64,000 bases of DNA from Enterobacter sp. JBIWA008 (GCF_019968765.1 NZ_CP074149.1:2356001-2420000), one strand, 5' to 3'. Positions 29,572-39,146 are shown, counted from the first letter of the stretch. Translations and numbers: made by a program. The notes: generated by a model not told the origin, from the sequence alone.

Positions 29572-30743
29572 ATGATTTATCTCGTTTCAATAGTCGACTG
29601 AAGGAGCCACGCCTGCCGCGCTCGTCACTGGTGGCATGGTCGCTGTTCGCCCTGCTGGCGGCGTTTATCACCTGGGCAAGCCTGTTCCATCTTGATGAAG
29701 TGACGACCGGCAGCGGTAAGGTCATACCGTCTTCTCATGAGCAGGTCATCCAGTCTCTTGAAGGCGGCATTATCCACAGCCTGATGGTGCACGAAGGTGA
29801 CATCGTGGAACGCGGGCAGCAGCTCGCGCAGCTTGACCGGACAAAAACCGAGTCGAGCGTGCTGGAGAGCGAGTCTCGCCTGAATGCGGCGCTGGCAACC
29901 GCTGCGCGCCTGAAGGCTGAGGTGAACGACACGGAGCTCGCGTTTCCGGACGAGCTGGATGACGACGTTGAGCTGGTCAAACAGGAAACGGCACTCTACC
30001 AGTCCCGTCGTGAAAGCCTCGAAAAAGGGCTGGCCGGTTTGCGTCAGGGCGCCGAACTGGTGCAGCGTGAGCTGTCGTTAACCCGTCCACTGGTGACTCA
30101 GGGAGCGGCCAGCAAGGTTGAGGTGTTACGTCTTGAGCGTCAAAAAAATGAGCTTGAGAATAAAATCACCGAGATGAATAACCAGTATTACGTTCGCGCC
30201 CGCGAGGAGCTGGCAAAAGCCAATGCGGAGATTGAGGCCCAGCGTTCGGTGATGAAAGGGCGTGAGGACTCCCTGACCCGGCTGACCTTCAATGCACCGG
30301 TTCGCGGGATCGTTAAAGATATTGACGTCACCACCGTGGGCGGCGTTATCCCGCCAAACGGCAAGCTGATGAGTCTTGTCCCGCTTGACGATCAGATGGT
30401 GGTTGAAGCGAAAATTTCGCCGCGTGATGTGGCGTTTATCCATCCCGGCCAGAAAGCGCTGGTTAAAATTACGGCCTATGACTACTCCATTTACGGCGGG
30501 CTGGAAGGGGAAGTAACCATGATTTCACCTGACACCCTTCAGGATGAGGTGAAAAGGGATGTTTACTACTATCGCGTCTATATTCGTACCGACAGTAACC
30601 ATCTGACCAATAAGCAAGGTCAGGAGTTTCCGGTCTTTCCGGGCATGATTGCCACCGTTGATATCAAAACCGGCAGCAAAACCATTCTGGATTATCTGTT
30701 GAAACCGCTGAACAAGGCAAAAGAGGCGCTGCGGGAACGATAG
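29568..30743 (+). CDS. HlyD-family membrane fusion protein of the adhesin T1SS
   Basis: Periplasmic adaptor linking the ABC exporter to the TolC-like channel, 391 residues. A short cytosolic head is followed by one transmembrane helix (about 20-42). Next comes a lipoyl-like half motif (GSGKVIPSSHEQVIQSLEGG) and long coiled-coil helices (about 95-240, rich in Glu, Leu, Arg and Gln). The second lipoyl half is FNAPVRGIVKDIDVTTVGGV, and a beta-barrel domain follows. The RTX-exporter signature segment near the C-terminus (VYIRTDSNHL...FPGMIATVDIKTG) is present. Its start overlaps the ABC gene by 4 bases. It ends the secretion operon; a hairpin and a convergent regulator gene follow. Confidence 0.92.
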   Translation: MNDLSRFNSRLKEPRLPRSSLVAWSLFALLAAFITWASLFHLDEVTTGSGKVIPSSHEQVIQSLEGGIIHSLMVHEGDIVERGQQLAQLDRTKTESSVLESESRLNAALATAARLKAEVNDTELAFPDELDDDVELVKQETALYQSRRESLEKGLAGLRQGAELVQRELSLTRPLVTQGAASKVEVLRLERQKNELENKITEMNNQYYVRAREELAKANAEIEAQRSVMKGREDSLTRLTFNAPVRGIVKDIDVTTVGGVIPPNGKLMSLVPLDDQMVVEAKISPRDVAFIHPGQKALVKITAYDYSIYGGLEGEVTMISPDTLQDEVKRDVYYYRVYIRTDSNHLTNKQGQEFPVFPGMIATVDIKTGSKTILDYLLKPLNKAKEALRER

Positions 30744-30747
30744 TGGA

Positions 30748-30773
30748 AAGGCGTTCGGAACTCCGAACGCCTG
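30748..30773. terminator. Hairpin between convergent genes
   Basis: A perfect 9-bp stem (30750-30758 with 30763-30771) with a 4-base loop lies between the adaptor gene and the convergent regulator gene. Neither side has a strong T tract (the minus strand has TTTCC), so terminator function is likely but not certain. Confidence 0.5.
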
Positions 30774-30778
30774 CTGGA

Positions 30779-31663
30779 TTATACGGTTGACGTCACGCTT
30801 TGAGCGTGGCGTCGCTCTTTAGGCACAACGTTGATGTAATGCGTAACATACGCAAAATATAATCCGGCATAATTTTCGACGAGTTCGATAAACGCCGGAT
30901 ATACCGACAACCGACCATCACCCCGATCTTTCAGATAGCCCGCCTCTTGAGCCGATTTGATAATTCGGTTGACGTGGATGCGCGAAACGAAAAATTCTTT
31001 TGCCAGCGTGCTTGCTGAATAGTTAATGATGGCACCGTGGGCGGATTTATTTTTCATAGCCTGCAGGTAAATATAAAGCATAATCATGCGCCCTCCATCT
31101 TTGTCGATAAATAGCCCCACCTCAGGCAATACCTTTCTGAACGTTAATCCCCGAAAAAGATATTCTGCCGCGCGGCGGAAAAAGTTGTTTCTCAAAATGT
31201 CATTATCCAGTAGGTTAACATTAATATTGAATGCTGGATAAAGAATGCTGACGGGCAGAAAAGCGCCGGTCATATATCGCTTAAGTTCATTAAGACCTTT
31301 TTCAGTCGGTACGATTCGCGTTTTACGTCTGTCTTCCGTGCAGCGCCAGGTCCTGATGCGCCCGGTGGTTCTCAGTATTGTAATGATCGCAATAACGCTG
31401 TTGGGGCTGGCTATCTTATAGCGAGAACATAAGTCTTTAATTTCTGAGACGGACTCGGCCTGATCTCCAAAAATAAAACAACACATGGCGAGGATAATGT
31501 TAAATCGTGATTCCTGCAGCATTGTCTTGTAGAAAAGAGGTTGTTTTTTGTAGATGGTGTCATTAATTGTGTAGTGCTCTAATATTGCCTCACTAAACCG
31601 CGGGTTGTTCTTTATAACATCCCTTCGATGTAGCAAGGCCCTGGATGAGATATGATTATCCAT
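30779..31663 (-). CDS. Two-winged-helix DNA-binding regulator, unrecognised subfamily
   Basis: I do not recognise a named family. The 294-residue protein seems to carry two helix-turn-helix regions. A MarR-like one spans about residues 48-128 (AESVSEIKDLCSRYKIAS...RRKTRIVPTEKGLNELKRYM, with the charged wing typical of MarR proteins). A second, CRP-type, spans about 195-255 (INYSASTLAKEFFVSRIHVN, then RIIKSAQEAGYLKDRGDGR). No sensor domain or membrane segment is visible. The gene is AT-rich and Ile/Asn/Lys-rich compared with its GC-rich neighbours. It faces away from the EAL gene across a 276-base spacer that holds the 16-base motif found also upstream of the secretion operon. Control of the adhesin locus is inferred from position. 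The ribosome site is weak. Confidence 0.7.
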   Translation of the reverse strand: MDNHISSRALLHRRDVIKNNPRFSEAILEHYTINDTIYKKQPLFYKTMLQESRFNIILAMCCFIFGDQAESVSEIKDLCSRYKIASPNSVIAIITILRTTGRIRTWRCTEDRRKTRIVPTEKGLNELKRYMTGAFLPVSILYPAFNINVNLLDNDILRNNFFRRAAEYLFRGLTFRKVLPEVGLFIDKDGGRMIMLYIYLQAMKNKSAHGAIINYSASTLAKEFFVSRIHVNRIIKSAQEAGYLKDRGDGRLSVYPAFIELVENYAGLYFAYVTHYINVVPKERRHAQSVTSTV

Positions 31664-31939
31664 AGCATTTTTTCTCGTATTTGAATGAGCCGATAGATGA
31701 AGTATCCAGTCTTCTTTTTCGGAATTTTCATTATACCTGAGAATAAGACATTTGCCGTGGTTATTTGAAAATAAAAGTATATTTAAACGACGGTGATTAA
31801 CGCAAAGATGTTCCTGCGAGTTCAGCGGATAACTGTTTCTTACCCTGAGGCGGTACTGTAAAATTAATGTTTATAACAGGTGCGTTAAATTATACGTATT
31901 TACAAATGGAAATGGCGCTTTCGTGCCCAGGAGCAGTTT
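31664..31939. promoter_or_regulatory. Divergent regulator promoter region
   Basis: This 276-base AT-rich spacer separates the two divergently transcribed regulators and must hold both promoters. The 16-base candidate operator sits almost exactly midway, 133 bases from one start codon and 129 from the other. Confidence 0.6.
31796..31811 (+). promoter_or_regulatory. Candidate operator, 16-base motif copy 2
   Basis: Exact copy of ATTAACGCAAAGATGT found at 7383-7398. Chance identity of two 16-mers in these two short control regions is very unlikely, but binding by either regulator is untested. Confidence 0.45.
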
Positions 31940-33403
31940 ATGACCCACAAAATTTCTCTCAGAAATGGGGCGTGCGATGAACAAAAATTTGTCATCTCAG
32001 CCTGCGGTTTTACGTTCCAGGGATATCGTCTGATCCTTGAGCAGTACGGAATACAGGCTTCGCATATTCACTTTGAGGGGGATGAGATATCCCAACAGGA
32101 TTTAGAAAATATCCTTATAAATCAAAATGCTCATATTGTGGTATTTCTCGGAAAAGGTATCGTCAATCTCCTGGAAAGCCTGAAGCGGCTGGCATCCTTG
32201 CTCAATACACTACACGTAATTCGACGCGTCACTCTGTATGGCGACATACCGGATGGCTGGCTTTATCGAACCCTGGGCAGTCTTTTAAATAACAGTTATC
32301 AATTATCATTGATTCGTATAGCTCGCGTTTCAGATATCGTAATCTGTACTCATACGCACCATCATGGTTTTAAGGAGCGCTCGTACTTATTACGCGATCG
32401 CTGCAGGGATAATTCTTCGCAAGAAAACGTAAAGTGGCTAACAAAAAGAGAGATTGACGTTTTATTAAATTTCTACCGTGGTATGTCCGTAAAAGAAATG
32501 TGCGATGAAATGGGGCTTTCTAATAAAACGGTTTATACCCACCGTAAGGAAGGCGTGCTGAAATTACGCTTAATTAAGCGCTGGTTACACGATTCTCACA
32601 ATTTCAATGCGAGAAGAAGTATCAAGCAGCGTAGCCAAAATACGGATTTAACGGATAAGGAATCAGAGATATTTAATGCATTATATAAAAAAGAGATCTT
32701 CCCTGCCTATCAGATCATTACCGATCGTGACAAAAAGGGTGTAGGCTTTGAGATACTGATTCGCTGGAATAAAAACGGTAAAATTGTCAAGCCAGCCAGT
32801 TTTCTCACGGATATCTCAAATCATGAGATATGGTTAAAAATAACAGCGTTAGTCATCCATGCCGCCGTGTCGGGAATTAATAAATATAATGGTAAATACT
32901 ATTTTTCTGTGAATATTCCACCTCGTCTGGCCTCCGGAAATGCATTGCCTGATATGGCAAGGAAAGCTATCGACATGCTGCTCAAACCGCAATGGGCCGA
33001 AAAGCTGGTCTTTGAATTTGCGGAAGATATTGACGTCACGAAGGACAAAAGGATCCCTGAAACCATGCGGCATTTGCGTGACACGGGGTGCCGACTGTTT
33101 CTCGATGACTGCTTCTCTAATCATCAAACCATGTTCCCGGTTCGGCAGGTGCATTTTGATGGACTCAAGCTGGATCGGGACATCGTTGAGCATTTTGTGG
33201 CAAATGACAATGACTATAACCTGATTAAAGCGATACAGCTTTACAGCGACATGACCGGTACTGACTGTATTGCAGAGGGTGTTGACAGTGAGGAAAAGTT
33301 TGAGAAATTAGTTGAGCTGGGCGTCAAAAACTTCCAGGGGTATTATTTATCGCGTGCTGTGAAAGAGGAAGAGTTAGATCGCATGGTGAGGTTATTTAGT
33401 TAA
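31940..33403 (+). CDS. LuxR-type HTH / EAL domain protein (c-di-GMP phosphodiesterase-type regulator)
   Basis: A 487-residue protein with three regions. Residues 10-150 resemble a receiver-like fold without an obvious phosphorylation site. A LuxR-type HTH spans about 167-210 (LTKREIDVLLNFYRGMSVKE, then SNKTVYTHR). An EAL domain spans about 245-487. The residues needed for c-di-GMP hydrolysis are present: Glu271 (EIL in place of EAL), Asn in VNIPP, Glu in FEFAE, Asp389-Asp390, Lys410, Glu446 and FQGY. The loop after the Asp pair reads DDCFSNH instead of DDFGTG, which may alter dimerisation or activity. HTH plus EAL resembles E. coli PdeL, with an extra N-terminal domain. AGGAGCAG precedes the ATG. 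Position suggests it links c-di-GMP to adhesin expression. Confidence 0.85.
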   Translation: MTHKISLRNGACDEQKFVISACGFTFQGYRLILEQYGIQASHIHFEGDEISQQDLENILINQNAHIVVFLGKGIVNLLESLKRLASLLNTLHVIRRVTLYGDIPDGWLYRTLGSLLNNSYQLSLIRIARVSDIVICTHTHHHGFKERSYLLRDRCRDNSSQENVKWLTKREIDVLLNFYRGMSVKEMCDEMGLSNKTVYTHRKEGVLKLRLIKRWLHDSHNFNARRSIKQRSQNTDLTDKESEIFNALYKKEIFPAYQIITDRDKKGVGFEILIRWNKNGKIVKPASFLTDISNHEIWLKITALVIHAAVSGINKYNGKYYFSVNIPPRLASGNALPDMARKAIDMLLKPQWAEKLVFEFAEDIDVTKDKRIPETMRHLRDTGCRLFLDDCFSNHQTMFPVRQVHFDGLKLDRDIVEHFVANDNDYNLIKAIQLYSDMTGTDCIAEGVDSEEKFEKLVELGVKNFQGYYLSRAVKEEELDRMVRLFS

Positions 33404-33410
33404 TAAAAAT

Positions 33411-33431
33411 AAAGCCCCGAAGGGGCTTTTA
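33411..33431. terminator. Bidirectional terminator
   Basis: GCCCC-GAA-GGGGC is flanked by AAA and TTTT, so it works in both directions. It separates the EAL gene from the convergent CsbD-like gene. Confidence 0.85.
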
Positions 33432-33704
33432 TTATTTCCTGCCCAGCAACAGGCCGAGAACAATACCGACAGCACCCGCTGCGATGAGGCCGGTGAGGGG
33501 ATTATTTCTGACAGCTTCAGTGACGTCGGAAACCGCATCGCTGGCCTGCGCGGCATATTTTTTTGCCGCACCTTTTACCTGATGCTTTGGTGAATCAACG
33601 AATTCACCAAACTGCTGTTGCGCTGAACCTGCAAGCTCATCAAATTTATTTTTTGCTTTATCTTCAGCAAACTGGGTGTTTTTATCAGTACCGAAATCAG
33701 ACAT
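33432..33704 (-). CDS. CsbD/ElaB-like small stress protein
   Basis: A 90-residue protein. Residues 15-50 (KNKFDELAGSAQQQFGEF and the following HQVKGAAKKY) resemble a CsbD-type amphipathic helix. The end (VRNNPLTGLIAAGAVGIVLG and LLLGRK) resembles the C-terminal membrane anchor of ElaB/YqjD-type ribosome-associated proteins. It may therefore be a tail-anchored inner-membrane stress protein. A strong AAAGGAGG ribosome site precedes the ATG, suggesting high expression. It is monocistronic. Relatives are often induced in stationary phase under sigma-S; that is family knowledge, and no promoter was confirmed here. Confidence 0.75.
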   Translation of the reverse strand: MSDFGTDKNTQFAEDKAKNKFDELAGSAQQQFGEFVDSPKHQVKGAAKKYAAQASDAVSDVTEAVRNNPLTGLIAAGAVGIVLGLLLGRK

Positions 33705-33823
33705 TTTTGCCTCCTTTTGTTGATTATTAAAGGATAGCCGCTCTTTGCGGATACGGGAGACGAAAGTCTAAATTCGGCACCTGAAAAGGCGGTTTTCGGA
33801 TATATCTCTATACCGGGAACCCG

Positions 33824-34492
33824 TTATTTCTCATTGTCATCCTGACCGTAATACAGTTTCCCGATGCGGATCAGCGGGCGTCCCTGTGACTTACGGTGCA
33901 GGTTACTGTCCCTGAGCGAATAAACGCAGCCGCAGTATTCCTGCTGGTAAAACTGTTCCCGCTTGCTGATCTCAATCATGCGTGAGGATCCACCCTGCTT
34001 GCGCCAGTTATAGTCCCAGTAGACCATACCCGGATAGCGCGCGGCCGCACGCTGGCCGCAGTCATTTATCTGCTGCATGTTCTTCCAGCGGGAAATCCCC
34101 AGCGAGCTGCTGATGACGCTGAATCCATTTTCTGCCGCATAAAGCGCCGTACGCTCGAAACGCATATCGAAGCACATGGTGCAGCGGACGCCGCGCTCGG
34201 GTTCCCATTCCATGCCTTTCGCGCGCTCAAACCAGTTATCGGTGTCGTAATCGGCATCAACAAACGGCACGCCATGTTTTTCCGCAAACCGAATATTCTC
34301 CTCCTTACGAATGAGGTATTCCTTTTGCGGATGGATATTGGGGTTATAGAAGAAAATGGTGTACTCAATGCCCGACGCCTGAATAGCCTCCATCACTTCG
34401 CCCGAGCAGGGGGCGCAGCAGGAGTGCAGCAGCAGTTTGTCGGCACCGTCTGGCAGGGAAAGTTGTGGGCGGATAAAAGGGGTTGTCGTCAT
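33824..34492 (-). CDS. queH: Epoxyqueuosine reductase QueH
   Basis: Iron-sulfur enzyme that reduces epoxyqueuosine to queuosine in tRNA, 222 residues, formerly DUF208. The adjacent-cysteine motif [10 protein letters not shown] lies near residue 28, and further cysteines occur in [10 protein letters not shown] and YCGCVYS, as expected for cluster binding. The frame opens to 34564, but the family start and the leader fit the ATG at 34492; the ribosome site is weak in either case. E. coli uses the unrelated QueG for this step. Whether this genome also has queG cannot be seen. It is monocistronic, with no functional link to its neighbours. Confidence 0.9.
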   Translation of the reverse strand: MTTTPFIRPQLSLPDGADKLLLHSCCAPCSGEVMEAIQASGIEYTIFFYNPNIHPQKEYLIRKEENIRFAEKHGVPFVDADYDTDNWFERAKGMEWEPERGVRCTMCFDMRFERTALYAAENGFSVISSSLGISRWKNMQQINDCGQRAAARYPGMVYWDYNWRKQGGSSRMIEISKREQFYQQEYCGCVYSLRDSNLHRKSQGRPLIRIGKLYYGQDDNEK

Positions 34493-34616
34493 GGCGTTCT
34501 GCAATATGTTTATGAAATTTATGGAAGGGTAGCATAAATTCATCATCTGTTGAGACGGGATCAAGGCAGGTTAGAGCGATCGCGCGGGGCGGGATCTTCT
34601 CGGGTACCATGTGTCG

Positions 34617-34838
34617 CTATTCGGCAAATTTCAGCAGCGCTTCGCCATCAAGACGATAGCGAACCCATTCGGACTGCGGCAGCGCGCCTATGCTCAGGTA
34701 AAAATCAATGGTGGGCTGATTCCAGTCCAGCACGCTCCATTCAAGGCGGCCGCACTTTAGTTTTACCGCCAGCTCATAGATCATGGCGTAAATTGCCGCC
34801 GCATCTTCGGGGCGGGCCTGACGAATGGTGATGCTCAT
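34617..34838 (-). pseudogene. GNAT acetyltransferase with large internal deletion
   Basis: The 73-codon frame joins a normal GNAT N-terminus (MSITIRQARPEDAAAIYAMI) directly to a normal GNAT C-terminus (RLEWSVLDWNQPTIDFYLSI, then GALPQSEWVRYRLDG). The junction is near codon 26 (about 34757-34765). A full-length protein of this type has about 155-165 residues, so roughly 85 are missing, including the acetyl-CoA-binding loop. The frame stays open across the junction, which makes it look like a short gene. It is probably inactive. Confidence 0.7.
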
Positions 34839-34868
34839 TGTTTTTCCTGTGTTTTAGCCTGTGTTCAA

Positions 34869-35088
34869 TTGATGGCGTTGAGCATCACCCTTAATGACCC
34901 GCTATTTTTTCGGGAGGGGCATCGCATGTCCCCCAGCGTGTATGCCACTCAGCTTGAGCCTTCCATAGCTTCCACATTGTCGTTCCTGAATCATGAGCTG
35001 AGCCCGCAGCCGGAGTTTGACCCGGCCAGCAGTACCGAAAGCTTACAAATTGGGATTACGGACTTTACCGCGCTGAGGATTTTTCCTT
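34869..35088 (+). pseudogene. Fragment of a LysR-type regulator
   Basis: About 73 codons resemble the segment of a LysR regulator that follows the first DNA-binding helices and enters the effector domain (LNDPLFFREGHRMSP, then LQIGITDFTALRIFP). The N-terminal helix-turn-helix and the C-terminal two-thirds are missing. The frame continues to 35246 with unrelated residues. It is a remnant. Confidence 0.6.
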
Positions 35089-35200
35089 TACTGTTTTCGA
35101 TACGCACGTTTGAAGTGAAAATTTACTCACATAAACGCAGCGGCCAGCGGGGCGCGACCCGCTGGCTTAAGGAGGAGCTGCAGGCGCTGGCGCAGGCGCG

Positions 35201-35270
35201 TCATTCCGGGCCGTCCGGCTCCCAGGCTAGGATATCGCCGGGTTGACACTGCAGCGCCTCGCAAAATGAG
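35201..35270 (-). pseudogene. C-terminal remnant of a small XRE/HTH_26-type regulator
   Basis: On the minus strand the frame ending at TGA 35203-35201 reads CEALQCQPGDILAWEPDG, the typical end of a small Cro/C1-type regulator (LCEALxCQPGDIL). The preceding residues no longer resemble the family, so only the tail survives. Confidence 0.55.
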
Positions 35271-35385
35271 TAGGGCGCTAAAGTCCACACAGTAAAAAGA
35301 GATGCGACCGGGAAGGAAAGTACGATATCGTAATTCTATGATTAAACGCATAGTTCGCAGGAACGCCGTCGCGACAGGACGATAA

Positions 35386-36279
35386 ATGATTGATGACATT
35401 CGTTATCTGATAGTGTTTGCAAAGATTGCTGAGGCAGGATCCATTTCAGGTGGAGCAGAAGCGTTAGGGCTTACAACCGCAACGGCAAGCGCCCATTTAT
35501 CAAAGCTGGAAAAAAATCTTGGCTGCGCGTTGCTGTACAGAAACACCCGCAAACTCTCTCTGACTCACGATGGCGCAAATTTGCTGGAAACGGCCAAATC
35601 GATGCTGGCGCTTTATGAGCAGGGGGTCATTGAATTTAAGCAGCGTTCGATCTCTACGGCGAATAAGCTGACTATTTCTCTTCCTGCCGTTTTTCTGAAG
35701 AGTGCGTTTACTCGCCATCTGGCCGATTTTATAAAACGTCATCCGGGCCTTTTACTGAATATCTCTTACAGCGATACGCGCAAAGATATTATTGCCGACG
35801 GTATCGATGTGGCATTTCGAATCGGCGAGCTTCCGGACAGCTCTCTTAAAGCGCGCCATCTTTTTGTGCTGCCGTGCCAGGTAGTTGCGTCCCGGGAATT
35901 GCTCAGCCATTACCCGACGATTACGCATCCTGATGAACTGGCGAAACTGCCATGGATTGGACTCAATATGAGGCAGAATAACCGGGAATTTCGGCATAAA
36001 AATGGGGAAGTGGCTGTCGTGACGTATACGCCCACGGTGTATGTAGATAATGTCGAAGCCGCTTATGCCCTTGCCAGACAACAAATTGGTCTCGCCGCAC
36101 CTCCCCGCTATTTAAGCGAAGAGGACGTTAAGCGTGGAGAAATGCAGGAAATACTTCCTGACTGGTCATTAGAACCGCTGAAAGTCTATGCCGTATGGCC
36201 TTCTAATATGTCGACCAGCAGTATTGCCTACAAATTGATTAATGATATTTATAACGCGATTGAGTTTCAGGCGTTATAA
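35386..36279 (+). CDS. LysR-family transcriptional regulator
   Basis: A 297-residue LysR regulator. The winged HTH covers residues 1-60 (FAKIAEAGSISGGAEALGLT, then TATASAHLSKLEKNLG). The effector-binding domain starts near 90, with the usual DVAFRIGELPDSSL segment, and resembles the CrgA/AaeR-type group. AGGAC precedes the ATG at 35386. It converges on a LysE-type exporter with only 5 bases between stop codons, a common pairing in which the regulator might control the exporter although they are not divergent. Target and inducer are unknown. Confidence 0.85.
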   Translation: MIDDIRYLIVFAKIAEAGSISGGAEALGLTTATASAHLSKLEKNLGCALLYRNTRKLSLTHDGANLLETAKSMLALYEQGVIEFKQRSISTANKLTISLPAVFLKSAFTRHLADFIKRHPGLLLNISYSDTRKDIIADGIDVAFRIGELPDSSLKARHLFVLPCQVVASRELLSHYPTITHPDELAKLPWIGLNMRQNNREFRHKNGEVAVVTYTPTVYVDNVEAAYALARQQIGLAAPPRYLSEEDVKRGEMQEILPDWSLEPLKVYAVWPSNMSTSSIAYKLINDIYNAIEFQAL

Positions 36280-36284
36280 CGGGT

Positions 36285-36875
36285 TTAAAATGTTAAAAAG
36301 AGCATGTAACACGCCGTAATAAGCAACAGTCCGCCCATCAACACGTTAAACGTACGGAGCTGCCGTGTGCCCCTGAGCAGCGTCGACACCTTTTCTCCCA
36401 TTAATGCCCATGCAGAAAGCGACAGGTAACAGACTAAAAAATAGACCGTGATAAAGACGAGTGCTGTTGCAGGGTTTGCGGGTTCTGAAAACATCGCAGC
36501 TCCTGAGGCGCACGCGGTCCATGCTTTGGGATTGATCCACTGCATGACAAAACCCTGAACAAAACCGGGTGCATCCGTTTTGGTTAATGACATATCGGGC
36601 CGGGACGACGCTATCTTACAGCCCAGATACATGATAAATAAAGAACCGGCAATATTAAGATACCGGAAAAACCCAGGATATTTTTCGATTGCAGCGTAAA
36701 AACCGAAGCATATAAAGATAAGTAATAACGTAAACCCTATCGTTGCACCGGAGACAAATGAGAAGGTCTTTCTAAAACCGTGAATGGCACCAGACGATAT
36801 AATCACCATATTAACGGGGCCAGGAGAAAACGAAAGCGTCAGTGAAAATATAAACATTGTAAAAAGTACCAGCAT
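36285..36875 (-). CDS. LysE/RhtB-family amino acid exporter
   Basis: Inner-membrane exporter of 196 residues with about six hydrophobic segments. The family motif near the N-terminus, SFSPGPVNMVIISSGAIHGF, and the WINPKAW segment in the middle are both visible. GGAGATAAA precedes the ATG. The family expels amino acids or their analogues; the substrate here is unknown. Confidence 0.87.
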   Translation of the reverse strand: MLVLFTMFIFSLTLSFSPGPVNMVIISSGAIHGFRKTFSFVSGATIGFTLLLIFICFGFYAAIEKYPGFFRYLNIAGSLFIMYLGCKIASSRPDMSLTKTDAPGFVQGFVMQWINPKAWTACASGAAMFSEPANPATALVFITVYFLVCYLSLSAWALMGEKVSTLLRGTRQLRTFNVLMGGLLLITACYMLFLTF

Positions 36876-37167
36876 TTTATCTCCGTGGGTTGGTTTATCT
36901 GCAGAACAATCATTGTGATGTTTAATTCACCACTCTGTTTTCGTGTTTCAGAAGGCTACCCGGGAACGCTTGTCAGAGTAAGTGGCTTTTATCTAAAGGT
37001 GTATTTGATGTTTTGCAATCAACGATAGATATGTGCAGGGGCGTGCAGAAAACCGCAGCGCCGGACATATGCTGATGAGGAGGGAAGGGACTGACTACCC
37101 GGCGCGAACGTTAGCGTGAAGTTTGGTCAGACAGGAGTTGATGAAAAGCAGTCAATCAGCGCTGTCG
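36876..37167. other. Intergenic spacer
   Basis: This 292-base spacer holds the promoter of the LysE-type gene. I see no gene, clear terminator or repeat. A plus-strand frame from 37123 runs antisense through the next gene and looks like a shadow. Confidence 0.4.
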
Positions 37168-37467
37168 TTATCTGTTTTTTCCTGGGAATGCAGTGACGTA
37201 CCTGATAGTGAAGTCAGGAAACGCATCGACAAACTGAATTTTATAGTCGGGCAAGGCATTGACCATTTTCCATTTTCCAGGTGCATTCGGGAAGGCATTC
37301 ACAACCTGAACATCCAAATCTGCAAACGCGCTGACCACCTTAACTTTATAATCCGGAAAGGCATCAACGACCTGGATGTTTCCATAAACTTTGGATACAT
37401 CAACCGACCGTGCGGATGCTGAAAATAGAATTGCTGCTGCAGCGATATAACCAATTTTTATATTCAT
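37168..37467 (-). CDS. Exported 7(1) septoil knot (DUF6150-like) protein
   Basis: A 99-residue protein with a signal peptide (MNIKIGYIAAAAILFSASA, cleavage near ARS). The mature part consists almost wholly of short strand repeats with a conserved core: VVDAFPDYK, VVSAFADLD, VVNAFPNAP, MVNALPDYK, FVDAFPDFT, YVTAFPGK, preceded by KVYGN. This pattern fits the 7(1) septoil knot family, small knotted beta proteins of unknown function. The start at 37467 is supported by AAGGAAATGTT; the frame extends 8 codons further without a better site. It should be periplasmic or secreted. It is monocistronic, and no regulation is visible. Confidence 0.75.
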   Translation of the reverse strand: MNIKIGYIAAAAILFSASARSVDVSKVYGNIQVVDAFPDYKVKVVSAFADLDVQVVNAFPNAPGKWKMVNALPDYKIQFVDAFPDFTIRYVTAFPGKNR

Positions 37468-37650
37468 AACATTTCCTTTTTTGACAATCATACCGCCAAT
37501 TTGCGCTTAGAACCTGAGGTAAACGGAAAAATTCAAATTCATCAAGAATCACCGAAGAGGATGGACTGATGAGGGCCAGATGAGATTTTAGCCGATACAG
37601 CGTTGTGGGCAGCTGCAAAAAAAGGGTATACACAGCGGTAACAAAATATG

Positions 37651-37670
37651 TACTATACCCCCCTATAGTA
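37651..37670. promoter_or_regulatory. FrmR operator overlapping the frmRA promoter
   Basis: An inverted repeat TACTATA-CCCCCC-TATAGTA lies directly upstream of the AGGAGG ribosome site of frmR. A C/G-run flanked by AT-rich arms is typical of operators of the CsoR/RcnR/FrmR family. Autoregulation by FrmR is inferred from this. Confidence 0.7.
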
Positions 37671-37682
37671 TCAGGAGGGCGT

Positions 37683-39108
<1,426 letters not shown>

Positions 39109-39115
39109 TTCTTCT

Positions 39116-39146
39116 GCCAGCGGTTTTTCGCCGCTGGCATTTCTTT
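39116..39146 (+). terminator. Terminator of frmRA
   Basis: GCCAGCGG (39116-39123) pairs with CCGCTGGC (39131-39138), followed by ATTTCTTT, 8 bases after the frmA stop. It marks the end of the operon without frmB. Confidence 0.85.

Noticed and set aside
37123..37422. Plus-strand frame of 99 codons
   Set aside because: It is antisense to the septoil-knot protein gene, which has a signal peptide, repeats and a strong ribosome site.
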